From Aphodomonas sp964553125 (lineage in GTDB: Bacteria > Bacillota > Clostridia > Christensenellales > Aristaeellaceae): DNA of 36,742 bases. A model generated the notes under the pieces. It made no database searches, was not told where the DNA came from, and saw only the letters and a list, made by a program, of their open reading frames with translations. Shown here in pieces: positions 1-6,518 of the stretch. Within the stretch, counting starts at the first letter, position 1; every line of letters starts with the position of its first letter. The stretch is taken from contig CAZKJW010000011.1 of the NCBI GenBank assembly GCA_964553125.1, positions 1 through 36,742 on the forward strand, in the 5' to 3' direction. The position numbers were made by a program, and so were the translations under genes.

Positions 1-1789
1 GGTTCATGCCGTCCACGGCGGCCAGCTCGTCCACAGTGGCTTTTTTGACGCCTTCCAGCGAGCCGAACGCCTTGAAAAGCGCCGTCCTGCGCTTGGGGCC
101 GACGCCGGGAATTTCTTCCAGCCGCGAGCGGATGGTCTGCTTGGAACGGAGCTGCCTGTGGAACGTGATGGCGAAGCGGTGCGCCTCGTCGCGCACGGAC
201 TGAATCAGGTAGAGCGCAGGGGAGTGGCGGTCCAGCATGATCGGCGCGTCAGCGCCCGGAAGCCAGATCTCCTCGAGCCGCTTCGCAAGGCCGAACATCG
301 GGATGTCCGCGCCCGCCGCGTGCATGGCGCGCCGCGCGAACGCCAGCTGCTCCGGGCCGCCGTCGATAAGGATGAGGTCGGGCAGGTCGCCGAAGCCTGC
401 GTCCGGATGCGCCTCGTGTTCGGCAAGCCCGCGGCGGAAACGCCGCCCCAGCACTTCCTCCATTGTGGCGAAGTCGTTTGCGCCGACGACGGTTTTGATT
501 TTGAAATGGCGATACTCCTTGCGCGCCGGCTTTCCGTCGATGAACACGACCATCGACGCGACCGGCTGCGCGCCCTGAATGTTGCTGTTGTCGTAGCCCT
601 CGATGCGCCGCGGCACGCTCTTCATGCCGATGGCTTCGGCGAGCGCTTTCGCCGCGCCGAGCGTGCGCTCGTAGGTGGCCTTTGCGCGGGCGTTGCGCTT
701 CTCCAGCGCGTCGCGCGCGTTTTTTTCGGCCATGAGAACCAGCGCGCGCTTTTCGCCGCGCTGCGGCATGGCGAGCCGCACAGCGCCGCCGCGCCGGTCG
801 GAGAGGATGCTTGCAATCTCGTCCGCGTCCTCCGGAAGCGCCTGACAGAGCACCTCGCGCGGGAGCAGCCGCCCGTCCTCATAGTATTGCAGAAGAAAAT
901 CGCCAATGACGGCGCAAGCCGCTTCGTCGCCCGCGCGTTCCAGCGCGAACGCGTCGCCGCCGATCATCTTCCCGCCGCGAATGTGAAGCACCTCGCACAT
1001 CGCGTCCAGCCCATCCGACCAGACGGCGATGACGTCGCGCTCGCCGCCGGCTGTCGATTGCGCCAGCTGGCGTTCGAGCAGCCCTTCCACGTCGCGGATC
1101 CTGTCGCGCAGAAGCGCCGCCTTTTCAAATTGCAGCTGCGCCGCCGCTTCGGCCATCTGCGCCTTCATGGCTTTGAGCACCGCGTCGGTTTTTCCGCTGA
1201 GAAACGCGACGACCTGCTTCACCGTTTCGGCGTATGCTTCGGGGGTGATTTTTCCGGCGCAGGGCGCCGGACATTGGCCGATCTCGTGATGCACGCACGG
1301 CCTGCGCGGCTTGTCGGGGTTCGGGGGCCGGCTGCACGTGCGCAGCGGAAACGTTTGCTGCAGCGTTTCCAGCACCTCGCGCACCGCGCCGCCGCCGATG
1401 TACGGGCCAAAATAGCGCGCGCCGTCCTTCTCCATGCGATGCACCATTTCGGCGCGCGGGAAGGGCTCGTTTTCGTTGATGCGGATGTAGGGGTAATGCT
1501 TGTCATCCTTGAGGAGGATGTTATAGTACGGCTTGTGCAGCTTGATGAGATTGCATTCAAGCATCAGCGCTTCGAGGTTGGTCTCGCACAGGAGGATATC
1601 GAAATCCTCGATCTTGGCGATCATCGCCGCAACCTTCGGCGTGTGCTCCTTCTGCATGAAATAGCTGCGCACACGGTTTTTCAGGTTCTTCGCCTTGCCG
1701 ACGTAAATGATCTCGCCCGCGTGTTTCATCAGGTAGCAGCCGGGGCTGTCGGGCAGCATGGCAATTTTCAGGCGAAGCGTGTCGTTCAT
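1..1789 (-). CDS. uvrC: Excinuclease ABC subunit C (partial, 3' end beyond window)
   Basis: This is the nuclease subunit of UvrABC nucleotide excision repair, which cuts on both sides of a bulky DNA lesion. Reading the minus strand from ATG 1789 gives an unbroken frame of about 596 codons to the window edge. The N-terminus holds the GIY-YIG nuclease (GCYL, then IIYVGKAKNL). A UVR motif (LQFEKAALLRDRI) follows for UvrB contact. The C-terminal RNase H-like nuclease shows EGYDNSNIQG, LILIDGGPEQL and HRFAITFHR. The first helix-hairpin-helix (IPGVGPKRR) is visible at the edge, so only a short tail is missing. The start is supported by GGAGGG about 8 nt upstream. It lies 19 nt after the stop of the phosphatase-family gene and is probably co-transcribed with it. 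Confidence 0.96.
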   Translation of the reverse strand, partial: MNDTLRLKIAMLPDSPGCYLMKHAGEIIYVGKAKNLKNRVRSYFMQKEHTPKVAAMIAKIEDFDILLCETNLEALMLECNLIKLHKPYYNILLKDDKHYPYIRINENEPFPRAEMVHRMEKDGARYFGPYIGGGAVREVLETLQQTFPLRTCSRPPNPDKPRRPCVHHEIGQCPAPCAGKITPEAYAETVKQVVAFLSGKTDAVLKAMKAQMAEAAAQLQFEKAALLRDRIRDVEGLLERQLAQSTAGGERDVIAVWSDGLDAMCEVLHIRGGKMIGGDAFALERAGDEAACAVIGDFLLQYYEDGRLLPREVLCQALPEDADEIASILSDRRGGAVRLAMPQRGEKRALVLMAEKNARDALEKRNARAKATYERTLGAAKALAEAIGMKSVPRRIEGYDNSNIQGAQPVASMVVFIDGKPARKEYRHFKIKTVVGANDFATMEEVLGRRFRRGLAEHEAHPDAGFGDLPDLILIDGGPEQLAFARRAMHAAGADIPMFGLAKRLEEIWLPGADAPIMLDRHSPALYLIQSVRDEAHRFAITFHRQLRSKQTIRSRLEEIPGVGPKRRTALFKAFGSLEGVKKATVDELAAVDGMN

Positions 1790-1808
1790 TCGGTCGCCCT
1801 CCGTTTTG

Positions 1809-2894
1809 TTACTGCTCAGCCAGCGAGAAAACCATGCGAACCGGGTTGTGGTCGGAATAGGCGAATCCCGTGTCGAGCACCGTGCCGGAAAACACATGGA
1901 CGTTTTCGGAGACGATGAAGCCGTCCACTGTCACGACGTATTGCCCCTCGTGATACGGGCTGTCTGCGTTGCGGCAGGAGGGAACGGGCTGCGTTTCGCC
2001 GACGGGCGCGACAAGCGCAAGGCCGGTTCCGGCGAGCTTCTCGCGCGGCAGAGGCTGCGCCCACGTATAGTCGCTATCCTCGGTGCCGAAAACCTCGGGG
2101 CTGTTGCCCAGCACGTCTTTGTTGAAATCGCCGCCGCACACGGCGTAATTGCCCGCCGCATATTCTGCCGCCATATCGGCGATGAGCAGATCGAGCTGCT
2201 CGTCGGCAATGGTGCCGTCCGACGTATAGGCGGAAAGGTGAACGTTATACAGCACAAGCTCTGCGCCGTTCTCCAGCGGGATGCGGCTGACGGAGTAGCA
2301 GCGATCGAGATCGAGCAGCTTCATGTAGCTCGTTTCAATGGGCAGACTGCGGCGAAGCGCGGAGGAAACGCCGAAGCGGCTGAACGTCATCAGGCCGGCG
2401 ACGTTCTTGCCGTGCGGCTCATGGAAGGGGTAGAACAGATACGCCGAGTCCCAGTTCTGCGCCCAGACGGAGGCATAGCCGTCCAGCGCGTTTGTGAGGG
2501 CTTCGCGCTCGTTGACGTGATAGGTGCGCGTGCCGTCCTCGTCCGTTTCCTGAATGAGCAGGAAATCCGCGCCCTGCGCCTGAAGGAACGTTTCGATGTT
2601 TGCAAGGTTTGCCAGCAGGCGCTCTTTGGAAAACGCGCGCGACTCCTTGCCGCCGTCCATGAAGAAGCCGAAGTCCGGCTCATAAGCGCCAAAGCCGATG
2701 TTGAAGGAGAGAAGCGCATATTCAGTTCCCGTCTGCGCAACGGCGGACGGGTTATTCTCCGCCGCAAGCGGCAGCATGTCCGGCAGGCGGCTGTAGGAGA
2801 GGAAAAGATACGCCACATATAAAGCCAGCGCCGCGAGCAGGGCGGCGGCCAGCAGGATGAAAGCGCGCAGCGCTTTGCGAGCCATGGTTTTCAT
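1809..2894 (-). CDS. Membrane-anchored endonuclease/exonuclease/phosphatase family protein
   Basis: A 361-residue protein with one N-terminal membrane segment (about residues 8-29) that would place the catalytic domain outside the cell. Motifs of the DNase I/sphingomyelinase/inositol-phosphatase fold appear in order: LSFNIGFG, LLIQETDEDG (metal-binding Glu), YNVHLSAY (His), GGDFNKD (Asp/Asn), and YSDHNPVRM near the C-terminus (catalytic Asp-His). The substrate cannot be read from the sequence; nucleic acid, phospholipid headgroups and phosphorylated sugars are all possible for the family. The start ATG 2894 has AAGGGG about 8 nt upstream; a second ATG at 2885 is possible. It precedes uvrC closely, but no repair role is implied. 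No clear promoter was seen, and a terminator of the upstream gene lies just ahead of it. Confidence 0.85.
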   Translation of the reverse strand: MKTMARKALRAFILLAAALLAALALYVAYLFLSYSRLPDMLPLAAENNPSAVAQTGTEYALLSFNIGFGAYEPDFGFFMDGGKESRAFSKERLLANLANIETFLQAQGADFLLIQETDEDGTRTYHVNEREALTNALDGYASVWAQNWDSAYLFYPFHEPHGKNVAGLMTFSRFGVSSALRRSLPIETSYMKLLDLDRCYSVSRIPLENGAELVLYNVHLSAYTSDGTIADEQLDLLIADMAAEYAAGNYAVCGGDFNKDVLGNSPEVFGTEDSDYTWAQPLPREKLAGTGLALVAPVGETQPVPSCRNADSPYHEGQYVVTVDGFIVSENVHVFSGTVLDTGFAYSDHNPVRMVFSLAEQ

Positions 2895-2921
2895 ATGCGT
2901 TCCCCTTCGCAGAAAAACAGC

Positions 2922-2953
2922 AAAACGCCTGACGTCGGATCGACAGGCGTTTT
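2922..2953 (-). terminator. Intrinsic terminator after the DUF1292 gene
   Basis: A perfect 10-bp inverted repeat (2922-2931 with 2944-2953, 12-nt loop). On the minus strand it reads AAAACGCCTG then CAGGCGTTTT, followed by GCTGTTTTTC. It lies between the DUF1292 stop and the start of the phosphatase-family gene. Confidence 0.75.
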
Positions 2954-2966
2954 GGGTGTGAGCGGC

Positions 2967-3338
2967 TTATTCTTCTTCGTCGTCCTCGCCGAAACGGGTC
3001 TGTACGATTTCGATCAGCTTTTCCATCAGGTCGTCGTCTTCGACGGGAATGAATTCTTCCATTTCCTCGCCGTCTTCGCCGGTGGTGGCGACGATCTTCA
3101 TCAGGTAAACGTCTTCGCCTTCATCGTCGCAGCCGCCGCAGCAGGCGCACGCTTCTTCGGACGCTTCGCCCTGCGCGCACGCGGCGCAGCCGGTTTCGTC
3201 GCCTTCTTCGTCTTCAACGAAGTCGGCCAGCACAGCGAACTCCTCGCCGTTGTAGAAGAAAGTGTCGATGACTTCCAGCAGAATGCTGTTGCCTTCTTCG
3301 TCGGTAAACTCTACGATATCGCGATCTTCTTCGTTCAT
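2967..3338 (-). CDS. DUF1292 family small acidic protein with cysteine-rich insert
   Basis: A 123-residue, strongly acidic protein. The opening (DIVEFTDEEGN), the middle ILLEVIDTFFYNGEEFAVLAD and the end with ..LMEKLIEIVQTRF.. match the DUF1292/UPF0473 family, which is widespread in Bacillota and has no established biochemical role. The family is usually 85-100 residues. Here the extra length is a central insert with seven cysteines (CAAC, then CACCGGC) that could bind metal. The start ATG 3338 is chosen because GGAGG lies 8 nt upstream and a promoter lies just before it. A longer frame back to 3413 would begin upstream of that promoter. The gene is divergent from ispE and ends at its own terminator. 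Confidence 0.85.
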   Translation of the reverse strand: MNEEDRDIVEFTDEEGNSILLEVIDTFFYNGEEFAVLADFVEDEEGDETGCAACAQGEASEEACACCGGCDDEGEDVYLMKIVATTGEDGEEMEEFIPVEDDDLMEKLIEIVQTRFGEDDEEE

Positions 3339-3380
3339 GATAATCCTCCGGTTCAACGTTTTGAATCTGTCCTCGAGGGC

Positions 3381-3409
3381 ATTATAGCAATATGCGCCCC
3401 AAAAAGCAA
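3381..3409 (-). promoter_or_regulatory. Sigma-A type promoter for the DUF1292 gene
   Basis: Minus strand: -35 TTGCTT (3404-3409), 17-nt spacer, -10 TATAAT (3381-3386), with TGC just before the -10 (extended -10). Transcription would start about 35 nt before the ATG at 3338. Confidence 0.75.
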
Positions 3410-3482
3410 GCATTTTGCAGGGTTTCCGGAAATTGCGGAGAATATCAACGAAAACCGCTTTTTTACTGGAAAGGAAACCGCT

Positions 3483-4352
3483 GTGCGCTTACTTGCAAAC
3501 GCGAAAGTGAACTGGGCGCTGTCCGTCGAGGGCAGGCGAGAGAACGGATACCACGAGCTGGACATGGTGATGCAGTCGGTGACGCTGTGCGACACGCTGA
3601 CCATCCGGCCGGCGGATTCGCTTTTTTTGCGTGCGCGCGGCGCGCTCGTGCCGGGCGATGAAAACAACCTCGTGCTCAAGGCGGCGCGCGTGCTGCAGGG
3701 AATGACGGGCACGGCGCAGGGCGCGGAGTTTGAGCTGCGCAAGCGCATCCCGGTGGGCGGCGGCTTGGGCGGCGGCAGCGCCGATGCGGCCGCGGCGCTT
3801 CTGGGGCTGAACCTGATGTGGGAGCTTGGCCTGACTGAAACGGAATTGCAGCTGGCGGCGCAGATGTGCGGCGCGGACGTGCCGTTCCTTCTGCGCGGCG
3901 GGCTGGCGCGCGTGCGCGGCATCGGCGAGCAGCTGGAGCCGCTGCAATGCGCGCAGTCGTTTCCCGTGGTGATTGTGCAGCCCTGCCGGGGGCTTTCCAC
4001 GCCGCAGGTGTTCGGCGCATACGACGAGCTGCCCGCAAAGCCGCAGAACCCCGACGCGGCGGCCGTGGCCGACGCGCTGGCGCGGGGCGACGCGCACGCG
4101 CTCGCTGGTAGCATGGGCAACGCGCTGGAAGCCGCAGCCGTGCCGCGCAGGCCGGAGATTGCCGTGTGCGCGCAGACGCTGGAGCATTTCGGCGCGCTTC
4201 GCGCTCAGATGACCGGCAGCGGCAGCGCCGTGATTGCGCTGTTCACCGACAGACACGTGGCTGAAAACGCAAGCCGCATGTGCGCCCGCTTCTGGCCGAG
4301 GACGTATCTTGCCTTCACCGCAAGCGCGGGCGTGCTCATGGAAAAAGAATGA
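3483..4352 (+). CDS. ispE: 4-diphosphocytidyl-2-C-methyl-D-erythritol kinase
   Basis: The ATP-dependent kinase of the MEP (non-mevalonate) isoprenoid pathway, phosphorylating the 2-hydroxyl of CDP-methylerythritol. The 289-residue length is normal for the family. It opens with the IspE signature ANAKVNWALSVEGRRENGYH and carries the GHMP ATP-binding loop PVGGGLGGGSADAA near residue 90. The C-terminus has MTGSGSAVIALF, the third GHMP motif. The start is read as GTG 3483, with GGAAAGGA about 7 nt upstream; the frame is open much further upstream only because the DNA is GC-rich. It is divergent from the DUF1292 gene. No convincing promoter was seen. Confidence 0.95.
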   Translation: MRLLANAKVNWALSVEGRRENGYHELDMVMQSVTLCDTLTIRPADSLFLRARGALVPGDENNLVLKAARVLQGMTGTAQGAEFELRKRIPVGGGLGGGSADAAAALLGLNLMWELGLTETELQLAAQMCGADVPFLLRGGLARVRGIGEQLEPLQCAQSFPVVIVQPCRGLSTPQVFGAYDELPAKPQNPDAAAVADALARGDAHALAGSMGNALEAAAVPRRPEIAVCAQTLEHFGALRAQMTGSGSAVIALFTDRHVAENASRMCARFWPRTYLAFTASAGVLMEKE

Positions 4353-4638
4353 ACGGCGCTGACGGTATCGGCGTTAGCGCGGTCAAGAGAATGAAACCGG
4401 GCGGACACGCCCTGAAAAAACTGAACAGACATGACAGCACGGCGCTTTCGGAATCATGAAAATGAAACGAAAGCGCCGCGGATGATTTTGGCATGCCTCT
4501 CTGGCAATGAAAAAATCAGATTTGTCGGCGGCGGGGATATGGACGGTAGCCTGCCGGAGCGCGGGAACCCGAGCGGCTGCTTTTGCTTCCGGATAGCCGT
4601 AAAAAAAGAGGAATCGGAAAAAGCCCGCCGAGGGGGGG
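4353..4638. other. Intergenic stretch with two hairpins, no gene recognised
   Basis: The frames of this 286-nt stretch do not resemble any protein known to me. It holds an imperfect 9-bp hairpin just after ispE (4356-4364 with 4372-4380, one G-U pair) and a perfect 11-bp inverted repeat CGGCGCTTTCG / CGAAAGCGCCG (4440-4450 with 4468-4478, 17-nt loop). Neither is followed directly by a long T run on the plus strand, so they are poor classical terminators. The stretch ends in a G homopolymer at the assembly gap. Confidence 0.5.
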
Positions 4639-4738
4639 NNNNNNNNNNNNNNNNNNNNNNNNNNNNNNNNNNNNNNNNNNNNNNNNNNNNNNNNNNNNNN
4701 NNNNNNNNNNNNNNNNNNNNNNNNNNNNNNNNNNNNNN
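4639..4738. other. Assembly gap (100 N)
   Basis: Exactly 100 N preceded by a seven-G run. This is a scaffold join, so true distance is unknown. The contigs left and right of it share no gene, so adjacency of ispE and the YitT gene is not proven by the sequence. Confidence 0.98.
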
Positions 4739-4758
4739 GCGCCTTTTGACGCGGCGGG

Positions 4759-5610
4759 TTATGCCTGCTCCTCCTTGAAGCCTTCGCCAAGGGTGTCGTG
4801 CGATTTGCACGCTACGACGAACGCGGCGGGGTCGAGCGAGAAAACAATGCGGCGCAGCCGCATCGCTTCAAAGCGCGACACGACGCACAGCAGCACACGC
4901 TTCTCTTTCATGGTGTACATGCCCACGCCGTTCAGCCCCGTCACGCCGCGCTCCAGCTCGTCCATCACGCGCTGCGCGATTTCGTCCGCCTTGTCGGAGA
5001 TGATGAAATAGGCGTGCGAGGTGTTCGGCCCCTCCAGAACCAGATCGACCACCGTGTTGCTCAGGAACACGGCCATGACGGCGTACATGGCGCTTTCCGC
5101 ATCGAACACAAACGCCGAGGCGACGATGACCAGCGCGTCAATGACGAACGTGGCCTGTCCGACGCGCACCGTGGGGAAGAAGCGGTGAATCAGGCTGGCC
5201 AGCATGTCCGAGCCGCCCGTCGTGGCGCTGCCGCGCAGCACCAGCCCGAAGCCGATGCCGCTGCAGATGCCGCCGAACACGGTGGCGAGCAGCATGTCGC
5301 TTGTGACGGATTCAAACGGCGCGTAGTCGATGACGACGGAGAGAAGGATCATCGTCACAAACGAACGCAGGCCGAAGCGCCAGCCCATTTTTTTCATTGA
5401 GAAAGCGAACAGCGGCACGTTCAGCAGGAACGCGCATACGCCCACGGGGAAGCCCGTCGCGTGATGAATCAGCTGGCCCACGCCCGTGAAGCCGCCCGCC
5501 GCGATGTTGTTCGGAATGAGGAACGCGTTATAGGAAACCTTGCAGAAAAACAACCCGATTGCGATTTGCAGCAGGTTCATCCATTCGGAATTTTGCAATT
5601 TGCGCAGCAT
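4759..5610 (-). CDS. YitT family membrane protein (DUF161 + DUF2179)
   Basis: A 283-residue integral membrane protein. The first about 190 residues form five or six hydrophobic segments with the family features FFCKVSYNAFLIPNNIAAGGFTG and GIGFGLVLRGSATTGGSD. The last about 85 residues are a soluble DUF2179 domain (SHAYFIISDKADEIAQ, GVTGLNGVGMYTMKEKR). YitT proteins are common in Bacillota, often in several copies, and the transported or sensed compound is not established. The start ATG 5610 is chosen because GGGAGGC lies 5-6 nt upstream; the longer frame to 5766 crosses two inverted repeats. It stands alone on the minus strand. Confidence 0.92.
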   Translation of the reverse strand: MLRKLQNSEWMNLLQIAIGLFFCKVSYNAFLIPNNIAAGGFTGVGQLIHHATGFPVGVCAFLLNVPLFAFSMKKMGWRFGLRSFVTMILLSVVIDYAPFESVTSDMLLATVFGGICSGIGFGLVLRGSATTGGSDMLASLIHRFFPTVRVGQATFVIDALVIVASAFVFDAESAMYAVMAVFLSNTVVDLVLEGPNTSHAYFIISDKADEIAQRVMDELERGVTGLNGVGMYTMKEKRVLLCVVSRFEAMRLRRIVFSLDPAAFVVACKSHDTLGEGFKEEQA

Positions 5611-5694
5611 ATTTGCCTCCCGTTTCTGCGCGCCATGCGCGAGTTTATTCATTTTACCATTTTTTCGCCTGCACTGGTAGGGGCTTTCCGATAT

Positions 5695-5715
5695 TTTTGG
5701 CGCATTGCGCCAAAA
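5695..5715. repeat. Short perfect inverted repeat upstream of the YitT gene
   Basis: TTTTGGCGC (5695-5703) and GCGCCAAAA (5707-5715), separated by 3 nt. It lies about 85-105 nt upstream of the YitT start, so it may be an operator or simply a small hairpin. No regulator gene is adjacent. Confidence 0.4.
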
Positions 5716-5728
5716 GGAATACGGCGCG

Positions 5729-5760
5729 CAAAAAACGCTCCTTCGCGCGGAGGAGCGTTT
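5729..5760 (-). terminator. Intrinsic terminator after the nitroreductase gene
   Basis: Ten-base-pair stem AAACGCTCCT / AGGAGCGTTT (5733-5742 with 5751-5760). On the minus strand it ends in six T. It lies 22 nt past the nitroreductase stop and separates it from the YitT gene. Confidence 0.85.
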
Positions 5761-5782
5761 CAGCACAGGAGGTACGGCAGGT

Positions 5783-6373
5783 TTATTTCACATACGTCAC
5801 TGCCTCGTCAAAGGCGATGCGCTCGGTCGAGCCGGTCGCGCCGTCGATGGACGTATCCGTCACGCCGACGAGCAGAATTGCGACGACGTCCATATCCTCG
5901 GGAATGCCCAGCGCGGCTTCCAGCTCGGCGTTGCCGTTGATGTTGTTGCGCGGCGCGGCCACAACCTTCGTGCCATAGCCGAGCGAGCGCGCCGCGGCGT
6001 TCATCCAGCCGCACGCCTCGCCGCAGTCAAACTGCGCGAAATCGCCCGTTTGGGAGGAGATGACAATCGCGGCGGCAGCGTCCGCAACGCCGGCCTTTAC
6101 GCTGTCCGAGGCGAACGACTCGCCGTTCATCTGCGCCAGTACGTCCGCATTTGTAACGACCGTGAAATGCCACGGCTGACTGTTCATCGCGCTCGGCGCG
6201 TTCACGCCCGCCTCGACGATTTTCGTCAGGTCGTCCTCGTTTGCCGGGTCGTCGGTGAACGCCTGCGTGGTCTTGTCCTCGCGGAGGATATCCGCGATGT
6301 CGCGCTGCTCCGCAGCGACAAGCGTGGGAAGCGCCAGCGTCAGCGCCATGAGAATTGCCAGGATCTTTTTCAT
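5783..6373 (-). CDS. Exported nitroreductase-family protein
   Basis: A 196-residue protein with a Sec signal peptide (MKKILAILMALTLALPTLVAA, cleavage near residue 21) followed by a nitroreductase fold. Family features are VEAGVNAPSAMNSQPWHF, the middle helix DCGEACGWMNAAARSLGYGT and the C-terminal GIPEDMDVVAILLVG..AFDEAVTYV. Nitroreductases are normally cytoplasmic FMN enzymes that use NAD(P)H, so an exported form is unusual. The N-terminal arginines that hold the FMN phosphate in most members (pattern RRSxR) read DKTTQ here, so flavin binding may be altered or lost. The start ATG 6373 follows GGGGGG about 7 nt away. It lies downstream of a secreted flavin reductase gene, which suggests a shared extracytosolic redox role (inference). 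Confidence 0.82.
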   Translation of the reverse strand: MKKILAILMALTLALPTLVAAEQRDIADILREDKTTQAFTDDPANEDDLTKIVEAGVNAPSAMNSQPWHFTVVTNADVLAQMNGESFASDSVKAGVADAAAAIVISSQTGDFAQFDCGEACGWMNAAARSLGYGTKVVAAPRNNINGNAELEAALGIPEDMDVVAILLVGVTDTSIDGATGSTERIAFDEAVTYVK

Positions 6374-6379
6374 TTTTCG

Positions 6380-6398
6380 ATCCCCCCTTTCGGGGGAT
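6380..6398 (-). promoter_or_regulatory. Hairpin covering the nitroreductase ribosome binding site
   Basis: ATCCCCC (6380-6386) pairs with GGGGGAT (6392-6398) across a 5-nt loop. In the minus-strand transcript the 3' arm is the GGGGG Shine-Dalgarno sequence itself, so the stem could limit translation. A -10-like TAAGAT lies just upstream at 6399-6404, but no clear -35 was found. Confidence 0.4.
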
Positions 6399-6477
6399 AT
6401 CTTAGCATGGCGCGCCGCGAACGATCTACCGGTTTTCTGTGGACGGATTGTAAACTTGGGGCGGCGGAAAAATGAAA

Positions 6478-6506
6478 AGTCCCCTCTTCGCAGTGAAGAG
6501 GGGACT
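6478..6506 (-). terminator. Intrinsic terminator after the flavin reductase gene
   Basis: Perfect 12-bp stem AGTCCCCTCTTC / GAAGAGGGGACT (6478-6489 with 6495-6506), 5-nt loop. On the minus strand it is followed by TTTTCATTTTTC. It lies 13 nt after the reductase stop, so the nitroreductase is probably transcribed separately or by read-through. Confidence 0.88.
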
Positions 6507-6518
6507 GAGCGGAATGAC

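Noticed and set aside
158..1918. 586-codon open frame on the plus strand opposite uvrC
   Set aside because: Antisense shadow of uvrC caused by GC-rich codons; no recognisable protein, and uvrC has all family motifs.
2895..3482. Upstream extension of ispE to 2895
   Set aside because: It would cover the whole DUF1292 gene and its promoter; IspE homology begins at about 3489 and a good ribosome site precedes GTG 3483.
4431..4778. Frames spanning the first gap as a gene
   Set aside because: They depend on arbitrary N length and show no protein-like composition on either side.
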